Assembly (NCBI GenBank): GCA_963989385.1
Contig: OZ022500.1
Location: 116,291,842 to 116,355,841, forward strand
From: Ctena decussata
Taxonomy: Eukaryota > Mollusca > Bivalvia > Lucinida > Lucinidae
Length of the DNA stretch: 64,000 bases
Direction of reading: 5' to 3'
The position numbers were made by a program, and so were the translations under genes. Shown one piece after another: positions 33,612 through 46,690 of this stretch; the stretch's first letter is position 1, and each line of letters opens with the position of its first letter. The notes below the pieces were generated by a model that saw nothing but the letters and a program-made list of their open reading frames with translations, was not told where the DNA came from and made no database searches.

Positions 33612-35338
33612 GTTTAAGGCCCTTATTTTGATTATCTGCTCAGAGGCATGTGTTTTAGCATGCCTCTGATCTGCTTCTTGTAAATGGTTTTAATGGCCCA
33701 TCGCAAAAGTTTATCCCTTTGAGCCTAAAATCAAAATTTAGCCACCCATCACACTTGAAGTAATGATAAAAAAATGACCACCTCAGTATCGAGAGATAGA
33801 TAGTTGATTCAAACCATATGTTTTGACGCTCATCTATTGGGGGTGGTGGTCAGGCCATAATGCTGGTTAAGTCCCATATATTAGACTTCCGTGGTCGAAT
33901 ATCTGTGTTTATCAGTGCTCCAGAAAAGCAGTGTATTTGCGTAAATACCCAATAAAATAACTGAAAAGCACAAATGACCTTTTCCTGTTAGCGTACCAAT
34001 ACCCAGACAAAATTCCCGGTATGCAATGACCCAAAAGACTGAAGCTTTACGACCGTGTTATCCAAGATTGTCGTGTAAACAAAGCGACAGGTGTCATTCC
34101 TATGCCACGTGTTCAGCTGTCTGTGTTGACCTTGCAGATTACAGCAGCGTTATTTATAGATATACTGGTACTCGTTCTGTACATGGTGAGCAAGAAAAGG
34201 CGGAAAACAAGCTGAAAAATTGGCTGGAAAGAATCTTTAAGTGAACAAATCAAATTTCTAAGAAGTCACCGGTTTCTGGGTATTTAATCTGATCGGCTTT
34301 CTAATGTATAATTACTATCTCCGATAACAGTGCATAGCCAATTTATGTTACCGTTTGCATTCTGCAAGTTAAAACTGGACTAATCATTAGGCATAACGCC
34401 CATTACTTACATCAGGCACCAGTGAAATACAAAAAGTCAGGAAAAAAAGTGTCCAAGAAAAGGCTCAGAGCTTCGACAGACATCCTGGAATTCCAACTTT
34501 TCTCTGCGGGAGATCCCTCTCTTGGAGTCAAAGCTTTTGACATGCATGATAATTTTTGTTTTCTGGCGAGCCCTTAAAATAATAATTATGACACAGATAT
34601 TCAGTCAGCGCGATGCCATGGACAGACCCTCGTCACGACGCGGTAGATCTTAATACAGCAATAGTGTTGACACAATTTATTCATTTCTTTATACTGCTCA
34701 AAGACAGCGGAAAAAAAGCTTCAGTTATTGGCGATTAAGAGACACGTGCCTATGACGATTATCGTAATGTCTTGTTTAATGACAGGTTGATTTATTGATT
34801 ATTGGTACCAATTAACAACCCCGCTGCTGTTCTATTCAAGGTGTGACTAACATGTGGCTGTTTTGACACAAGTTAAATCGTGACTTATTGGAAATTTTTA
34901 AGAAGTCCAACTGAAAAAATTACCGCATTGCAGTAATCTCCGGGAGGTAATTATCTGCGTCCAGGCCGCTTTTTTCGGGTTCGGAGAGAAAAATTCGGTG
35001 AACTCCAGATGTTCTAGTGAAAAGGGCTGAACTGTTCAAGCAAGAAAACAATGTTCTTACAGGCCAGCCTGTCCAGGATTTACCTAATTTTGTTACTGAT
35101 AATACAGATCTTGGACTGTCAGACCTTGGTCTACAAAGGCGTTTTCTGAGACTGATTTCTGTAATGATATATTTTTATTCAGTGGCTGGTCTGTGTGTTG
35201 ACCGTTATATGCAGATAGATACCCAAGCAAATGGTGATGCAGAACTTTAAAAATGCAGCACTACTGCTAACTCCAATTTTACCAAACTGCACAAATGAAA
35301 ATCAGAATACCCGATAACTGGATGTTTCGATAACTGGA
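33612..35338. other. Intergenic stretch, nothing recognised
   Basis: Unique-looking sequence with scattered short frames and no supported gene, hairpin family or array. Confidence 0.4.
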
Positions 35339-36720
35339 TATTCCCCCCCCCCCCCCGGGTCGTTTCGGCCTTATTCCCGTGCGGCCTGGGTCGTTTTGGC
35401 CCAATTGCCCGTGTGGGACGTTTCGGCCCAATTTTAGCGGGTCGTTTCGGCCTGACTTTTTTCCCAAAGTTGTAGCAGACAATAATGTGTCTTTATCCCA
35501 GTCATATCTATCTGGCCTGCATATATATATATCATATATCTATCTGAATGGCCTGCATATGTATGTATGTATGTATGTATGTATCTGGACTGCATATCTA
35601 TCTATCCATCTATCCAATGACAGGCGAGACACACCATTGTTACATCATGTTTTCCATTTAATCTCTAATTTTCCCTTGATGCCTAATTATCTTTATCAGT
35701 TGCCAATTAGTAATGTTTGTACTGTCACTGGTTCTTTAATTACCTATTTTCAAAATGTTTTAACTACCCTGTTTGCTTATTTATTCAGAAGTGTGAAAAT
35801 TATTTCATTGTAAATAAGTTCTTGAAAGGCGGGATTTTAAAGAGAAAAGATTTCTTTGATTGCCAAAGACAAGAAGAGGTTGGATTTTTATTGTCTGGAA
35901 GAATTTCTTTTACGTGCCGACGACGAGGTGCGGTACATTATAACCACAGGACCAAAAGTACAAGACCACATGTGCTATATTTATGGTTTCTTTAAAAAAT
36001 GAAAAGAGAGAGAAAAAAGATTATAAAAGAAAAGAAAAAACAACTTTCTTAAAAAAGAAATAAAGAAAAGAATAAACCAAAATAAAAAAAAATACATAAC
36101 AAAAAAAAAGGGTTGGCAAAAGGATGTCAGTCGGTAATGAGAGAGGAAAAAATACTTTATTTTTCACAACCATTTCCAATTCACATCAAGTCCTAGTCAC
36201 ACATCCACGTGGTGCCAGCTGGAAACATGGTTATAAGTCTACTGTTATTAAACTGTTGGCTTAAAATCATGGCTAACGTGACAGGGCAAATCAAATAAAA
36301 CAACTTGACTTTGATAACATAATTTCTGTTATTTCAGCGTATTATTTCTTCCTCTAGTATAAGTAGTTCCTATTTACACTTAGCCTAGCAACTTGTGTCA
36401 GTGAATTCCATCTCTTTTACGGACAGCAACTTTGCCATTTTCATTTTGGCCTCCATTCTTAAAAAGGGTGCTAGTTTCTTTCTTCGTATACTGCTACACC
36501 CTCTCTCGAGGATTATGAGGTGTTCTTTCATTTAAAGATCACACTTCTTACAGATTTTCCAGAAATAATTAAGGCCGCAACAACTCGCCCATAAATTGGG
36601 CCGAAACGACCCACCATTGAAATTGGGCCGAAACAACTCACCCAATTGTGCCGAATTGACACCCCGGAAATCAGGCCGAAATGACCCAGGCCGCAGGGGA
36701 ATAAGGCCGTTACGACCCGG
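35339..36720. mobile_element. Fold-back type element with GGGTCGTTTCGGCC ends
   Basis: The left end (35357-35455) repeats GTCGTTTCGGCC-like phrases; the right end (about 36570-36720) repeats the complement GGCCGAAACGACCC. A C-run marks the left border. No target duplication is clear. A weak plus-strand frame at about 35889-35996 (EEFLLRADDEVRYIITTGPK, ending TGA) could be a transposase fragment; I do not recognise it. The interior also has a TATC/GTAT microsatellite at 35520-35610. Confidence 0.5.
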
Positions 36721-37159
36721 ATTCAAATACCCAATTAAAAGCAAAATCAGTGGGTAATGCAAGTAGCATTTCCCTTTTAAAATTCTGATTATATCCTGGG
36801 CTCATGTGTTATCGATACCTTAATAAAGTATCTCGGTCTATAAGCAACACAGCAACGTCAACATATATTTGTCTTGTATGCGTGAAACTTCGCCTTTTCC
36901 CTCTTTATTCTTGGTGAAAACACGCCATTTTCCGCGCCGACTGTTTTGCTACTTGACGCAGAAACATGACCTTCGAAATTGACCAATGAAATAGTGCGTC
37001 ATATGCTATCGATACGCATTTGCATATCTAAATTGACACACGCTGTGTAAGTGTAACAACAAAATCTGCGGTGGGGTAATAAAATCATTCATTTTTTGTG
37101 ACGAAAATCGTCTGTTACTTTCTTCTTTGTTTTTGTAAGCTCACATTACCCATTAATGA

Positions 37160-38525
37160 ACAAGAGCTGTCGCCTGACAGCATAGCTCGCCTGAATTGGT
37201 GCTTGCCCATCACACAGCCGCTATGAAGGTGTGGACTGCTATGCATAAAACTTCATGCAAGCATGTCCATAATGAAAACACATTTATAAACAAAAGCTAT
37301 TTCAGAAATAAGTCTTAAAATCAAATTAAAATAAAATTAAAATAAAAAAAATGAAATGAAATTTCAAAGTCCATGAGCTTGAGGTAAAAAAAAACTGACG
37401 GTTGGGGGGAGGGGGGTGGGGGTAGGGGGGGGGGGGGGAGGGGGGCTATGTGGACTGCTATGCATAAAACTTCATGCAAGCATGTCCATAATGAAAACAC
37501 ATTTACAAACAAAAGCTATCTAAGAAATAAGTCTTAAAATAAAATTAAAATAAAAAAATGAAATGAAATTTCAAAGTCCATGAGCTTGAGGTAAAAAAAC
37601 TGACGGGTAGGAGGGAGGGGGGGGGGGGGATTGGCTAGGATGTATCAAAACCCTGAACCATTATCTAACATCAGTCCAAGTATTAGTATCAACTGAGTCC
37701 ATCATCCTGGCACTGTGAAATTATGTCTTCATAAATATAAAACTTTAACCAAAATCTTTAAGACAAAATTCTAAGTTGATGACCTTGACTTCAAGGTCAT
37801 CCAGTGGGGTAAGTATAAGGTATTTTGTAAAAACTCAAAAAAGAGTCTAACATCAGTTCAAGTATAAACTAAATCTCTGCAAAGCATTATGAATCAGTAT
37901 GCAATTACAAAACTTTAAAAAAGACAAAAATTTCCTAAGTCCCTGACCTTGATATCAAGATCACTGAGCGGGGTTGGGGTAGTACTCTGTAGATCTAACT
38001 ACAGTGCAAATATAAAAAGAATTCATCTATGGGTTCAGGAGATATGTGTCTTTAAAAAACTTTAACCAAAACATCCAATCAATAACAATGACAATATTCT
38101 AAGTCCATGACCTTGACATCAAGGTCACAGAGGGGGGTGGGGGTAGTACCTTCGAAAACTTTAGACCAATATCTAACTTTAGTGCAAGTATCAAAGGAAT
38201 CCATCCATGGGTTAAGGAGATATTGGGCTTTATAAAACTTTAACCAAAACATCCAGTCCAAAAAAACTACAAATTTTCTAAGTCCATGACCTTGACATCA
38301 AGGTCACGGAGTGGGGTGGGGGTGGTACCCTGTTAAACCTAAGACCAATATCTAACTACAGTGCAAGTATCAAAAGAATCCATCCATGGGTTAAGGAGAT
38401 ATAGGTCTTTAAAAAACTTTAACCAAAACATCCAATTGGAACGCCGACGCTGACGCGGACGCGGACGCCGACGCCGTGGTGACAACAATAGCTCTTCCTG
38501 AACTTTCGTTCAGGCGAGCTAAAAA
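37160..38525 (+). mobile_element. HINE/pearl-like element
   Basis: It starts ACAAG, then the hairpin GCTGTC-GCCT-GACAGC (37166-37181) and TAGCTCGCCTGAA. The exact inverse TTCAGGCGAGCTA is at 38509-38521 in a TTCG-turn stem-loop, preceded by a GCGGACGCCGACGCCG tract. The body has a duplicated 240-bp block with G-runs (37220-37630), then units of about 165-180 bp with TGACCTTGACATCAAGGTCA. Confidence 0.7.
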
Positions 38526-39558
38526 GGTATGTTACAAAACTTGCTAAAATAGATACTGCTGCAAATTTATTGAGAGCATGGTGTTGAAAATCACTCGTTT
38601 TTTAGAAACAGATAGACGCCCCATACCGTCTAGAACAAGTAGTTCACACCTGGAACACTCTACATTAAATATACATTGAATTTAAATTGTAATAAAATCA
38701 AAGTAGCTTTTCAGCAGCAATAATAGGTGTGAGCTAAAAACAAGAAAAAAAATCAAATTCCCTATATTGTATGATAAGGACCTATGGTACGTTTGCACTT
38801 CCGTACTTTTGAAATGCAACACAGTCACTCGCTGCAGCCTGTTCTATTTTTAGCCCCATAGAGTAAATAAACAGACAGGAAAGCATCCATAGTTGCAGAA
38901 ATTTCAAAAGTGGAATTTTCACTGAATTTATGGCCACGAAATATGTATATAAGTGAAAATGAACAAATTACATGTTGTAATGTAAGTACAGTGATCTTGC
39001 TTTGATTCTAAGCATGTTTATTTGATTTTTTTCACCGAGTTGGCGGCAAAGCTTCAGTCTACAGGATCAAAGGTCAACGTGACAAAATGACGTAATATCT
39101 ATGAAAATCTCGCGACCTAAAGGAAGGTATCGAAAACATATGAGTGGCGATAATGTATGACGTCACGATACGCAATTTACAAAAAATGTGGGCAATACCC
39201 AATTACCCAAAACTCCTTATCGGGAGCCCCGGTTTATATTTTCATGTTGTTGAAGAATTTCAATTAATGGTGGACAAATAAATATATCTGCTTGAGGGTT
39301 ACGACAGTGCTTTAAAGTTTAAGCATATTACCCGAGACAGCCCCAAAGATTTTTATGTCGCGAAAACTACTAACAAACCCGATTGATGTGGATACCTCTG
39401 CTATGGGTATGTGTGCGTATGAAACTCTGTGGAATGAGTGTTCCACCACAAAGAATCTACCTGTTATCTACTAAACGTGACAGGACTGAAATTACAACAG
39501 AAACTGAGAAAACAATACGATCAGTTGGAAGCCGCTCGTTATTGACCACGCCGGATGT
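38526..39558. other. Intergenic stretch, nothing recognised
   Basis: AT-rich sequence without a supported gene or repeat family. Confidence 0.4.
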
Positions 39559-39567
39559 GTTTTGCAC

Positions 39568-40356
39568 GATCGGGTATGAAACCCACCACCCGCACCCGCA
39601 CCCGTGCTCAAAACCCACCACCGGAAATTTTAGTGGCGACATTTGAGATATAAGCAAGAGTGGTATTCTAGATTTTTCTGGTTATAGATATTAGGAATTA
39701 TATGAACTATTAATGGTACAAAAGTCTTTTCCAACAGATTTAGTTTTAAGACAAAAAAGCGAATTGTTGCAATTTCGGGGGTATGAAACCCACCACTCGC
39801 CACCAGGAAATTTTTATCGGTTATTTCCATTTATAGATTTATAGGAAACTAATCTCACTTAATAAATTTCCATTTATAGATTTATTAAGTGAGATTAGTT
39901 TCCTTGATTGTTACTATTTCGACTTTATAATCAAAACCTCGCAAATTTTATTTGACGATAATAAGAAATTTATAATATTTAAAGAAATAAACGACTTTTT
40001 GTGGAAATAATTGATGTTCTAAAAATAGATATAAGTTGCGGCATTTAGCTACACCAAGAAACCGAAACGTACTGAAATAAAGGGGACAAGCAGTAATTGC
40101 AGAGGGAGTCGGAGGTGATATGGTGGCGAAACCTTGACACCTGTTATTCATTAAGGATATCTTATTGACTGTTGTTTCATAGTTGTTAAATACTTATAAA
40201 CACTTTCATGAAAAGAAACTTTAACTTTCTACAACAGCAATGGTTACTGTCACCATGGTACAAAACTCTGGCATCTCAGCGTCTCTCTGCCTGTCTATCT
40301 GTGTCAGTCTGTCTGTGTGTGTTTGTGTGTGTGTGTGTGTCTTTCTGTGTCTTTCT

Positions 40357-40391
<35 letters not shown>

Positions 40392-41586
40392 ACATTTATA
40401 GTTTGGGTATGTGTATGTTAGTGTGTGTGAGAGTTGTCTTCAATCGTGATCACCTTATGAGAGTAGAGAGAACTGAACGTTTTGCTGGCCAACTCACTTG
40501 TCAGCGTTCAGTAATTTTTTTATTTACTGTGCTTCTAAGGTGCCACAGGAGGACTCCAACTCCTTAAGATCTCTTCTTTTTCTTTGTTTTCTTTCACGGC
40601 TTCCTAAGCTTGGAGCTCTCCATTAGCCCGCAATCATAATATATGTTGTGTACCTCGCAATCAGACACACTACCAGATAAACGTCGTACATTTTGGCAAA
40701 AATTTGAAACATCAGATCTTGGAAACTAAGTAAATCAGTAGAGATAAAGTATTTAGCTTCTCCCATAAGGTGACCACGATCCAAGACAACGCAGAGAGAG
40801 AGAGAGAGACTAAATGTCTGAGAGAGAGACAGACAGAGAGAGGAACACAGGCAGAAAGAGACAAACAGACAGATACTGACAGACTGACATAGACAGACAG
40901 ACAGACTGACACAGATAGACAGTCAGAGTTAATACCATGGTGACAGTAACCTTTGCTGTTGCATAAAGTTATAGCTTGACTTCTTGAAAGTTTTTTAAGT
41001 ATTGTTCAAACAAGTATGTAAACACCAGTCAATAAGATATCCTTAATGAATAACAGGTGTCAAGGTTTCGCCACCATAAACCCTATGACTCCCTCTGCAA
41101 ATAACTGCTTGTCCCCTTTATTTCAGTACGTTTCGGTTTCTTGGTGTAGCTAAATGCCGCAATTTATATCTATTTTTAGAACATCAATTATTTCCACAAA
41201 AAGTCGTTTATTTCATTAAATATAACAAATTTCTTATTATCGTCAAATAAAATTTGCGAGGTTTTAATAATAAAGTCGAAATAGTAACAATCAAGGAAAC
41301 TAATCTCATTTAATAAAGCTATAAATGGAAATAACCGATAAAAATTTCCCGGTGGCGAGTGGTGGGTTTCATACCCCCGAAATTGCAACAATTCGCTTTT
41401 TGTCTTAAAACTAAATCTGTTTGAAAATACTTTTGTACCAGAAATAGTTCATATAATTCCCAATATCTATAACCAGAAAAATCTAAAATAACACTTTTGC
41501 TTATATCTCAAATGTCGCCACTAAAAATTCCGGTGGTGGGTTTTGAGCACGGGTGCGGGTGCGGGTGGTGGGTTTCATACCCGATC
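39568..41586. mobile_element. 2-kb fold-back element with perfect 9-bp duplication
   Basis: The two arms (39568 to about 40465, and about 40757 to 41586) are inverted copies of one another, starting GATCGGGTATGAAACCCACC. GTTTTGCAC is duplicated at 39559-39567 and 41587-41595. The left arm contains an extra palindrome (39844-39903). CT/GA microsatellites (40350-40390, 40796-40830) occupy mirror positions. The 290-bp spacer shows no coding potential. Confidence 0.85.
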
Positions 41587-41683
41587 GTTTTGCACACGGT
41601 ACTACTGCCGGGAGAAAAGCCGCGAACTTTAGTGCTGATAGCAGTGAATAATCGAACCGAACAAAGTTAGTAGAATAGACCTT

Positions 41684-42720
41684 TTTCACATTGTTTCTGC
41701 GCATGCGTATACCGTTTTGGTAACGCGATATTTTCCGTTAATCGGCGAGACTTTACATAAATATATATACACGCTCTACAGGCACATTGATTCATATGGA
41801 CGGACGCTCGGCGCCCCGTTACTGCGGCTATGGATACGTTCCGCTGAGGTGCGGGGGTAACGTCGATATGAGAATTGAAATATGATGATGACATTGATTC
41901 ATTTGGACGGACACCCGGCGCCAGGTGTGTGCAACTATGGTTACGTACCGTTGAGCCACTTGGGTAACGTCGATACGAGAACTGAACAGAACAGAACAGA
42001 ACATTGATTCATTGGTAATGGACCGACGCTCGGCGCCCCGTTACTGCGGCTATGGATGCGTTCCGCTGAGGTGCGGGGGTAACGTCGATATGAGAATTAA
42101 AATATGATGATGACATTGATTCGTTCCGCTGAGGTGCGGGGGTAACGTCGATATGATGATGACATTATCGTTCCCAGGGTGGATAGGCTGTTAGCCCTGG
42201 TGGACCATCTGTGACGACTAATTGGAAAAACACATTATCGTTCCGCTGAGGTGCGGGGGCAACGTCGATATGATAATTGAAATACTACTACATTATTAGT
42301 AGACCGCGTATATATATTTATGTAAAGTCTCGCCGATTATCGGAAAATATCGCGTTACCTAAGCGGTATACAGCGGTCTACAGGCACATTATTAGTATGG
42401 AGCCGCAGAAGGCAAACATCTATGCATAAATACTGGTTGGGCAGCACTGACCGACGAGACCTTTACAGACTGAATGACATTGGACGGACACACGGCGCCA
42501 AGTGTGTGCAACTATGGTTACGTACCGTTGAGCCACTTGGGTAACGTCGATACGAGAATTGAACAGAACAGAACAGAGCATTATTAGGAGTACATGGATG
42601 GACGCTTGGCGCCCCGTTACTGCGGCTATGGATTCGTTTCGCTGAGGTGCGGGGTCAACGTCGATATGAGCATTGAAATACTACTACATTATTAGTATTT
42701 TCGGCATCGTCATCATATTG
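41684..42720 (+). repeat. Mosaic cassette array with hairpin-forming units
   Basis: Units of 50-110 bp meet at recurring ACATT junctions. Type A cores (41793-41870, about 42018-42092, 42592-42666, two truncated) and type B cores (41902-41975, 42480-42555) align over GACGGAC, GGCGCC, CTATGG, TACGT and TAACGTCGATA but differ in paired positions. A type C unit (41684-41785) recurs inverted at 42304-42383 between GTAGACCGC and GCGGTCTAC, and again at 45224-45300. No protein frame runs through it. Function unknown. Confidence 0.7.
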
Positions 42721-43253
42721 TGTATCACAAGTATGCCCTTGCCCTCCTGCAAGAGGATGAGGAAACGCCATCAGGCGTGTATGACTAGATAGTCCGGATC
42801 TCCAATACAAGTAACAAGTAAATGGGACAATTGGATTTTAAGGCATTTTGACTTTCTATGTAATCAGTTAAAATTAAATATTTTGATCATTTCTATCTGA
42901 TTTCTTTTCGTTTAAGCAAGGCTTGGCACAAATATCATGTAAAGTGAAAGGCATATCGCAAAGAAATATTTATTCCTAATTTATTCTATCTATTACCTGA
43001 CATCTACCGTCCATTTCTTTGAATGAGGTCTGAACAATCAGAAAATAATATGTGTGGTTTGATATTTTACTCAATAAATAAAGGAAATTGAATAATCCCT
43101 AAATAATTATTTTGTTTCATAAATGACTTTAATTGTTTGTTGTTATTGTTGTTATTTCAATAGTCATACCGGAGAGTCCGAAGAGACTCAACGTATCCAT
43201 TGCCGCACCTCCCGGCGTCCGAAGTCTGTTTATCAATTGCCTAATTATCTGAG

Positions 43254-43526
43254 AGGCGCGGTAGTCGAGTGGTTAGAGTGGCTCGGCTGTTGTGCAGAAA
43301 GTCACCGGAAGGTCGTGAGTTCGCGGCTCACCGTCGCCTTCCGACGACTGGAAAACTCTCTCTGTCAACCCAGCAGTAAATGGGTACCTTTTTCGAATTA
43401 GGGAAGGCTAAGGCAGCGAAAGGAGAGAGATGGGCTCCGCCTTTCATCAGCTGTGTCCAAGATACAGTGGGTCTCTGACCCCCACTGGGTCTCTAACCCC
43501 CACTGCCCCTACGCCTATTAGGCCTT
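43254..43526 (+). mobile_element. tRNA-headed SINE with perfect 12-bp duplication
   Basis: The head has an A-box-like TAGTCGAGTGG and a GGTCGTGAGTTCGCGGCTC T-arm, then a body with AACCCAGCAGTAAATGGGTA. TAATTATCTGAG is duplicated exactly at 43242-43253 and 43527-43538. Confidence 0.85.
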
Positions 43527-43646
43527 TAATTATCTGAGGGGCTATCAACAATTAACTCAATCAATAGACCACGTTATTCGTTGACACCTCTTATTAATGT
43601 TGACGATTTTAATTTCATTGCGGGGGTGGTGGGCTGGCGGGCGATG

Positions 43647-43975
43647 TTTTTTTTTTTTTTTTTTTTACAAGACAGAAATTTTATTCAGACGTAAACTATA
43701 CAGTTTCTAGTCTGTCAAAATATATTTAGAATACATACGTAAATCACACACTAAATGGCTGTCACTTGGTGCTGGTTATAACTTCCAGTGCCGGGGCGTG
43801 CTACTTGTTTGAATAAAAGTAGGACAAGGGCCTACTGTGCTTGCAGTAGGCGCGGCCGGGGTTGTTTGTTTATCATTTTCTATCTTTTTTCTTTCTCCCC
43901 TTCTCTAGGAGATGGCCCGATATAGACTGAAACGCTGTCTCAAAGGGCCGTTAAACCCCTAACAACAACCAACCA
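43647..43975 (-). mobile_element. Reverse-oriented retroposon ends
   Basis: A T-run at 43647-43668 lies just left of TTTTATTC (AATAAAA on the minus strand), so a polyadenylated transcript end was inserted in minus orientation. At 43900-43975 is the end of another SINE-like repeat (ATATAGACTGAAACGCTGTC, tail AACAACAACCAACC) whose inverse occurs at about 49085-49180. Confidence 0.45.
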
Positions 43976-45223
43976 TATCGGTAGGCAAATCATACACATT
44001 TATCCAGAACATATTAACTTGCAAGTCAGTTGATATTGCAATACTAATAATAGTAATGATTACAATGGTATTTTTTACAATAATTATTAATGATAATATA
44101 GGCACATTTAAAGTCTCCATAGTCCTATCAAAGGTAAAAACTGTCAAAGTACAAATCATTATGAAACCTGTACAGCCTTCAGAATTGATGAAAATATGTC
44201 GGCTGATGTGCTTTTTTGTAGCATATAACAGGCAAAAAAGAAGGAACGAGGTGTTTTTAAAAAATGATGTCTCTCCATAAAAATACGGGTTTCGTCTCTG
44301 GTTTCCCGTTAAGCAATGCAATAATGCAACAGCGGCACAATCAATGGGATCCTTGCCTAATTTTTTTGTACATTGTATTTTTATCACCTGTTAAACGCAT
44401 GTACCTTATATTTTTACCGCCTGTACGTTGTATTTTTATCATGAAATAAAGCTTGTGAAATCGAAAGTAGGTCATTTTGGTTGGCAACTAAAATGACCTA
44501 GTTATTTTTTTCAAATCTATTTTATGGTAAACTCAAGGATGTTTTGATTTTTCAAAGCCGGCCAATCACGATAATAATCAATTTCGAAACTGTTGTGAGA
44601 AGTTTGCAGCGATACCCCACGATAAAATATTTCATGCCGATAGAGCAATGGGGCCTTTAAAAGCTACCAATTTTCACGTTTTTAGCCAGTAAATGTCATT
44701 ATGGCAGGAATAAAATTAATAAAAATAAAAAATCATAGTATTTTTCACTGTTATTATTATCATCATTATTATGATTATTCTTATAAATGCAAAGGACACT
44801 TAAAGCATTTAATTTCGCATTTCGAGAAACCAGAAAGTAAAAAATGGCTATTTGCTTCATCTTCAGAAAATCGAAATCCGCCGAACTTATTTCCTCAAAA
44901 CTAATTTGATTTCAAAATAGAAATCCGCCAGCGACTTGGTCCAACTGTTTGCTAACGAAAGATCCTTAAACCACACGTTTTGAAGCCTCATTTATCTTTT
45001 CAGTCTCAACACATTTAATTTCTACACAGTTATTTTTACCTCACGGTATCTTATTTCCGCTCAAAGTAAATATATACAAGAAAAATTACAACCACCGTAT
45101 GTTTTTGCACTGAAAGTCCGTATCGGCCATGACAGGTTGCCCCATTTCTGCAACGTCACGCGAAGTCTCGTAAAATCCCGAGGCCGTATGGCAAGGGAGA
45201 TAACAATATGAAAAAGTTATAAT
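43976..45223. other. Intergenic stretch, nothing recognised
   Basis: AT-rich. A small inverted repeat (TAGGTCATTTTGG and AAAATGACCTA, 44470-44503) is the only structure noted. Confidence 0.4.
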
Positions 45224-45300
45224 TTTCACATTGATTCTGCGCATGCGCAGCTCAGGTAACGCGTTATGTCCCGATGATCGGCGAGACTTTACACAAATGG
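45224..45300 (+). repeat. Isolated type C cassette with NRF1-like palindrome
   Basis: TTCACATTGATTCTGCGCAT opens a stretch matching 41684-41760, including TCGGCGAGACTTTACA. CTGCGCATGCGCAG (45237-45250) is a perfect palindrome of the NRF1-site type. Whether it acts as a regulatory site is unknown. Confidence 0.55.
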
Positions 45301-45921
45301 GGCAACAGATTTTACGTCTATGAGACTTTATATGTAATGAATGATAATTTATTTGTTTTAATCATTTATATTCTTATCAACTCTTAAATTAAATTCATAT
45401 CTTTATTTTCTTATAAATCGAACATTATGAAGACTTGTCTTTATTTTTTAGATATACTAGAGCTGATGATCCGCCTAAAATACGCATTCTGCAATAATTA
45501 AATTTAAATTTACACAGCCACATTCCTTATGCTATTTTCTTTTGAATTTTATTTATTAGGATGAATAGCTTGAAAAGATATATAGCAACATAAAACCCAG
45601 AATCAAGTATAAAATCCTGGTGTAAATGTCAGATCGTGGAGAAGAAACTGAAACAACTGTTTCTAATTTGAAATTGGGAGATTGAAATACAAACACATAA
45701 CATTTCTTTATTCCAACTGATTTTGCTCTATCAAATTGACCCCTTCCAATCGAATTCCCCTAAATAAATGATAATCGAAATAAAAGGGCGCCTTTTAATC
45801 ACTTCATTAAAAGAGTCATAAAACAAGTGCTGTGACCACTGTTGGCCACTGGGGCCCCAGTGGGGTATATTTATAAATCACTCAAGTACAACCTTGAAAG
45901 TAAAAGAGTTCTGAATACTAT

Positions 45922-45988
45922 ATTATAAAATTTGCTGATAAACAATCCAAGAATTATTAATTGTTTATCAGCAAATTTTATTATAATT
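45922..45988. repeat. AT-rich hairpin
   Basis: AAAATTTGCTGATAAACAAT and its inverse ATTGTTTATCAGCAAATTTT form arms of about 20-24 bp around a short loop. Confidence 0.65.
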
Positions 45989-46249
45989 AACATCATTATC
46001 CAGAACTAAACCCATTCTTCACAACCAAAGTTATTTTGACTTTATCAAATATGAAATTAAATGTGATTTTGATTAAAATTGCCTTTTTGAAAAAAGGAAA
46101 CAGAAAGAATTTGTAGGTGATTTTTTTTTTCCAAAATATTTTCTTGCATTATAACTTATTTTACTTTTTACCCCTTTTTCTGATATTTTTAAGCTATTGT
46201 TTAGTACGTGAATTTCTTCGTATTTCAATAACTTCTAAAAAATCGCAAT

Positions 46250-46284
<35 letters not shown>

Positions 46285-46591
46285 AAAAAAAAATCATAAA
46301 ATAAATAATAGCAACAGAAAAATTCGTTTTACGGCTCACTGCATACACTCTAAAGACTTTAATTAGATTTAATACGTATCTCTTAAATATGGTAAGTTTC
46401 TGATATGGGGCGAGTTGACTTGTGGCGAGTTAAAATATGAGGCGAGTCGTTTTAGTTCGAGATTGTGGTGGGGCGAGTTGTCCTCAGAATCAGAATCATA
46501 CAATACAATCTTTATTACACCCAGCTTACATATAATGTAAAAACATGGGGAGCAATATTGAACAGTAATACTACACATTATGGCGGTTTCC

Positions 46592-46690
46592 AGCAGGCAC
46601 ACAACGTTAAAACAACGTTGATTCAACGTTGATTCGACGTCATGACGTCGATTCAACGCTGAGTCACTGTCTACTCAACGCTGTGTGCCC
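46592..46690. mobile_element. MITE with GGCACACA ends
   Basis: GGCACACAACGTT at the left and AACGCTGTGTGCC at the right enclose repeated TTGATTCAACG phrases and the palindrome GACGTCATGACGTC. Confidence 0.6.

Noticed and set aside
35343..35357. C-run as a target-site mark of the fold-back element
   Set aside because: No matching sequence on the right border, so no duplication could be claimed.
41788..42666. Hammerhead or HDV-like ribozyme in the cassettes
   Set aside because: No CTGATGA/GAAA hammerhead core and no convincing double pseudoknot; only nested hairpins are supported.
43959..44387. 142-codon minus-strand frame
   Set aside because: Low-complexity Ile-rich translation of AT-rich DNA, no domain or splice support.
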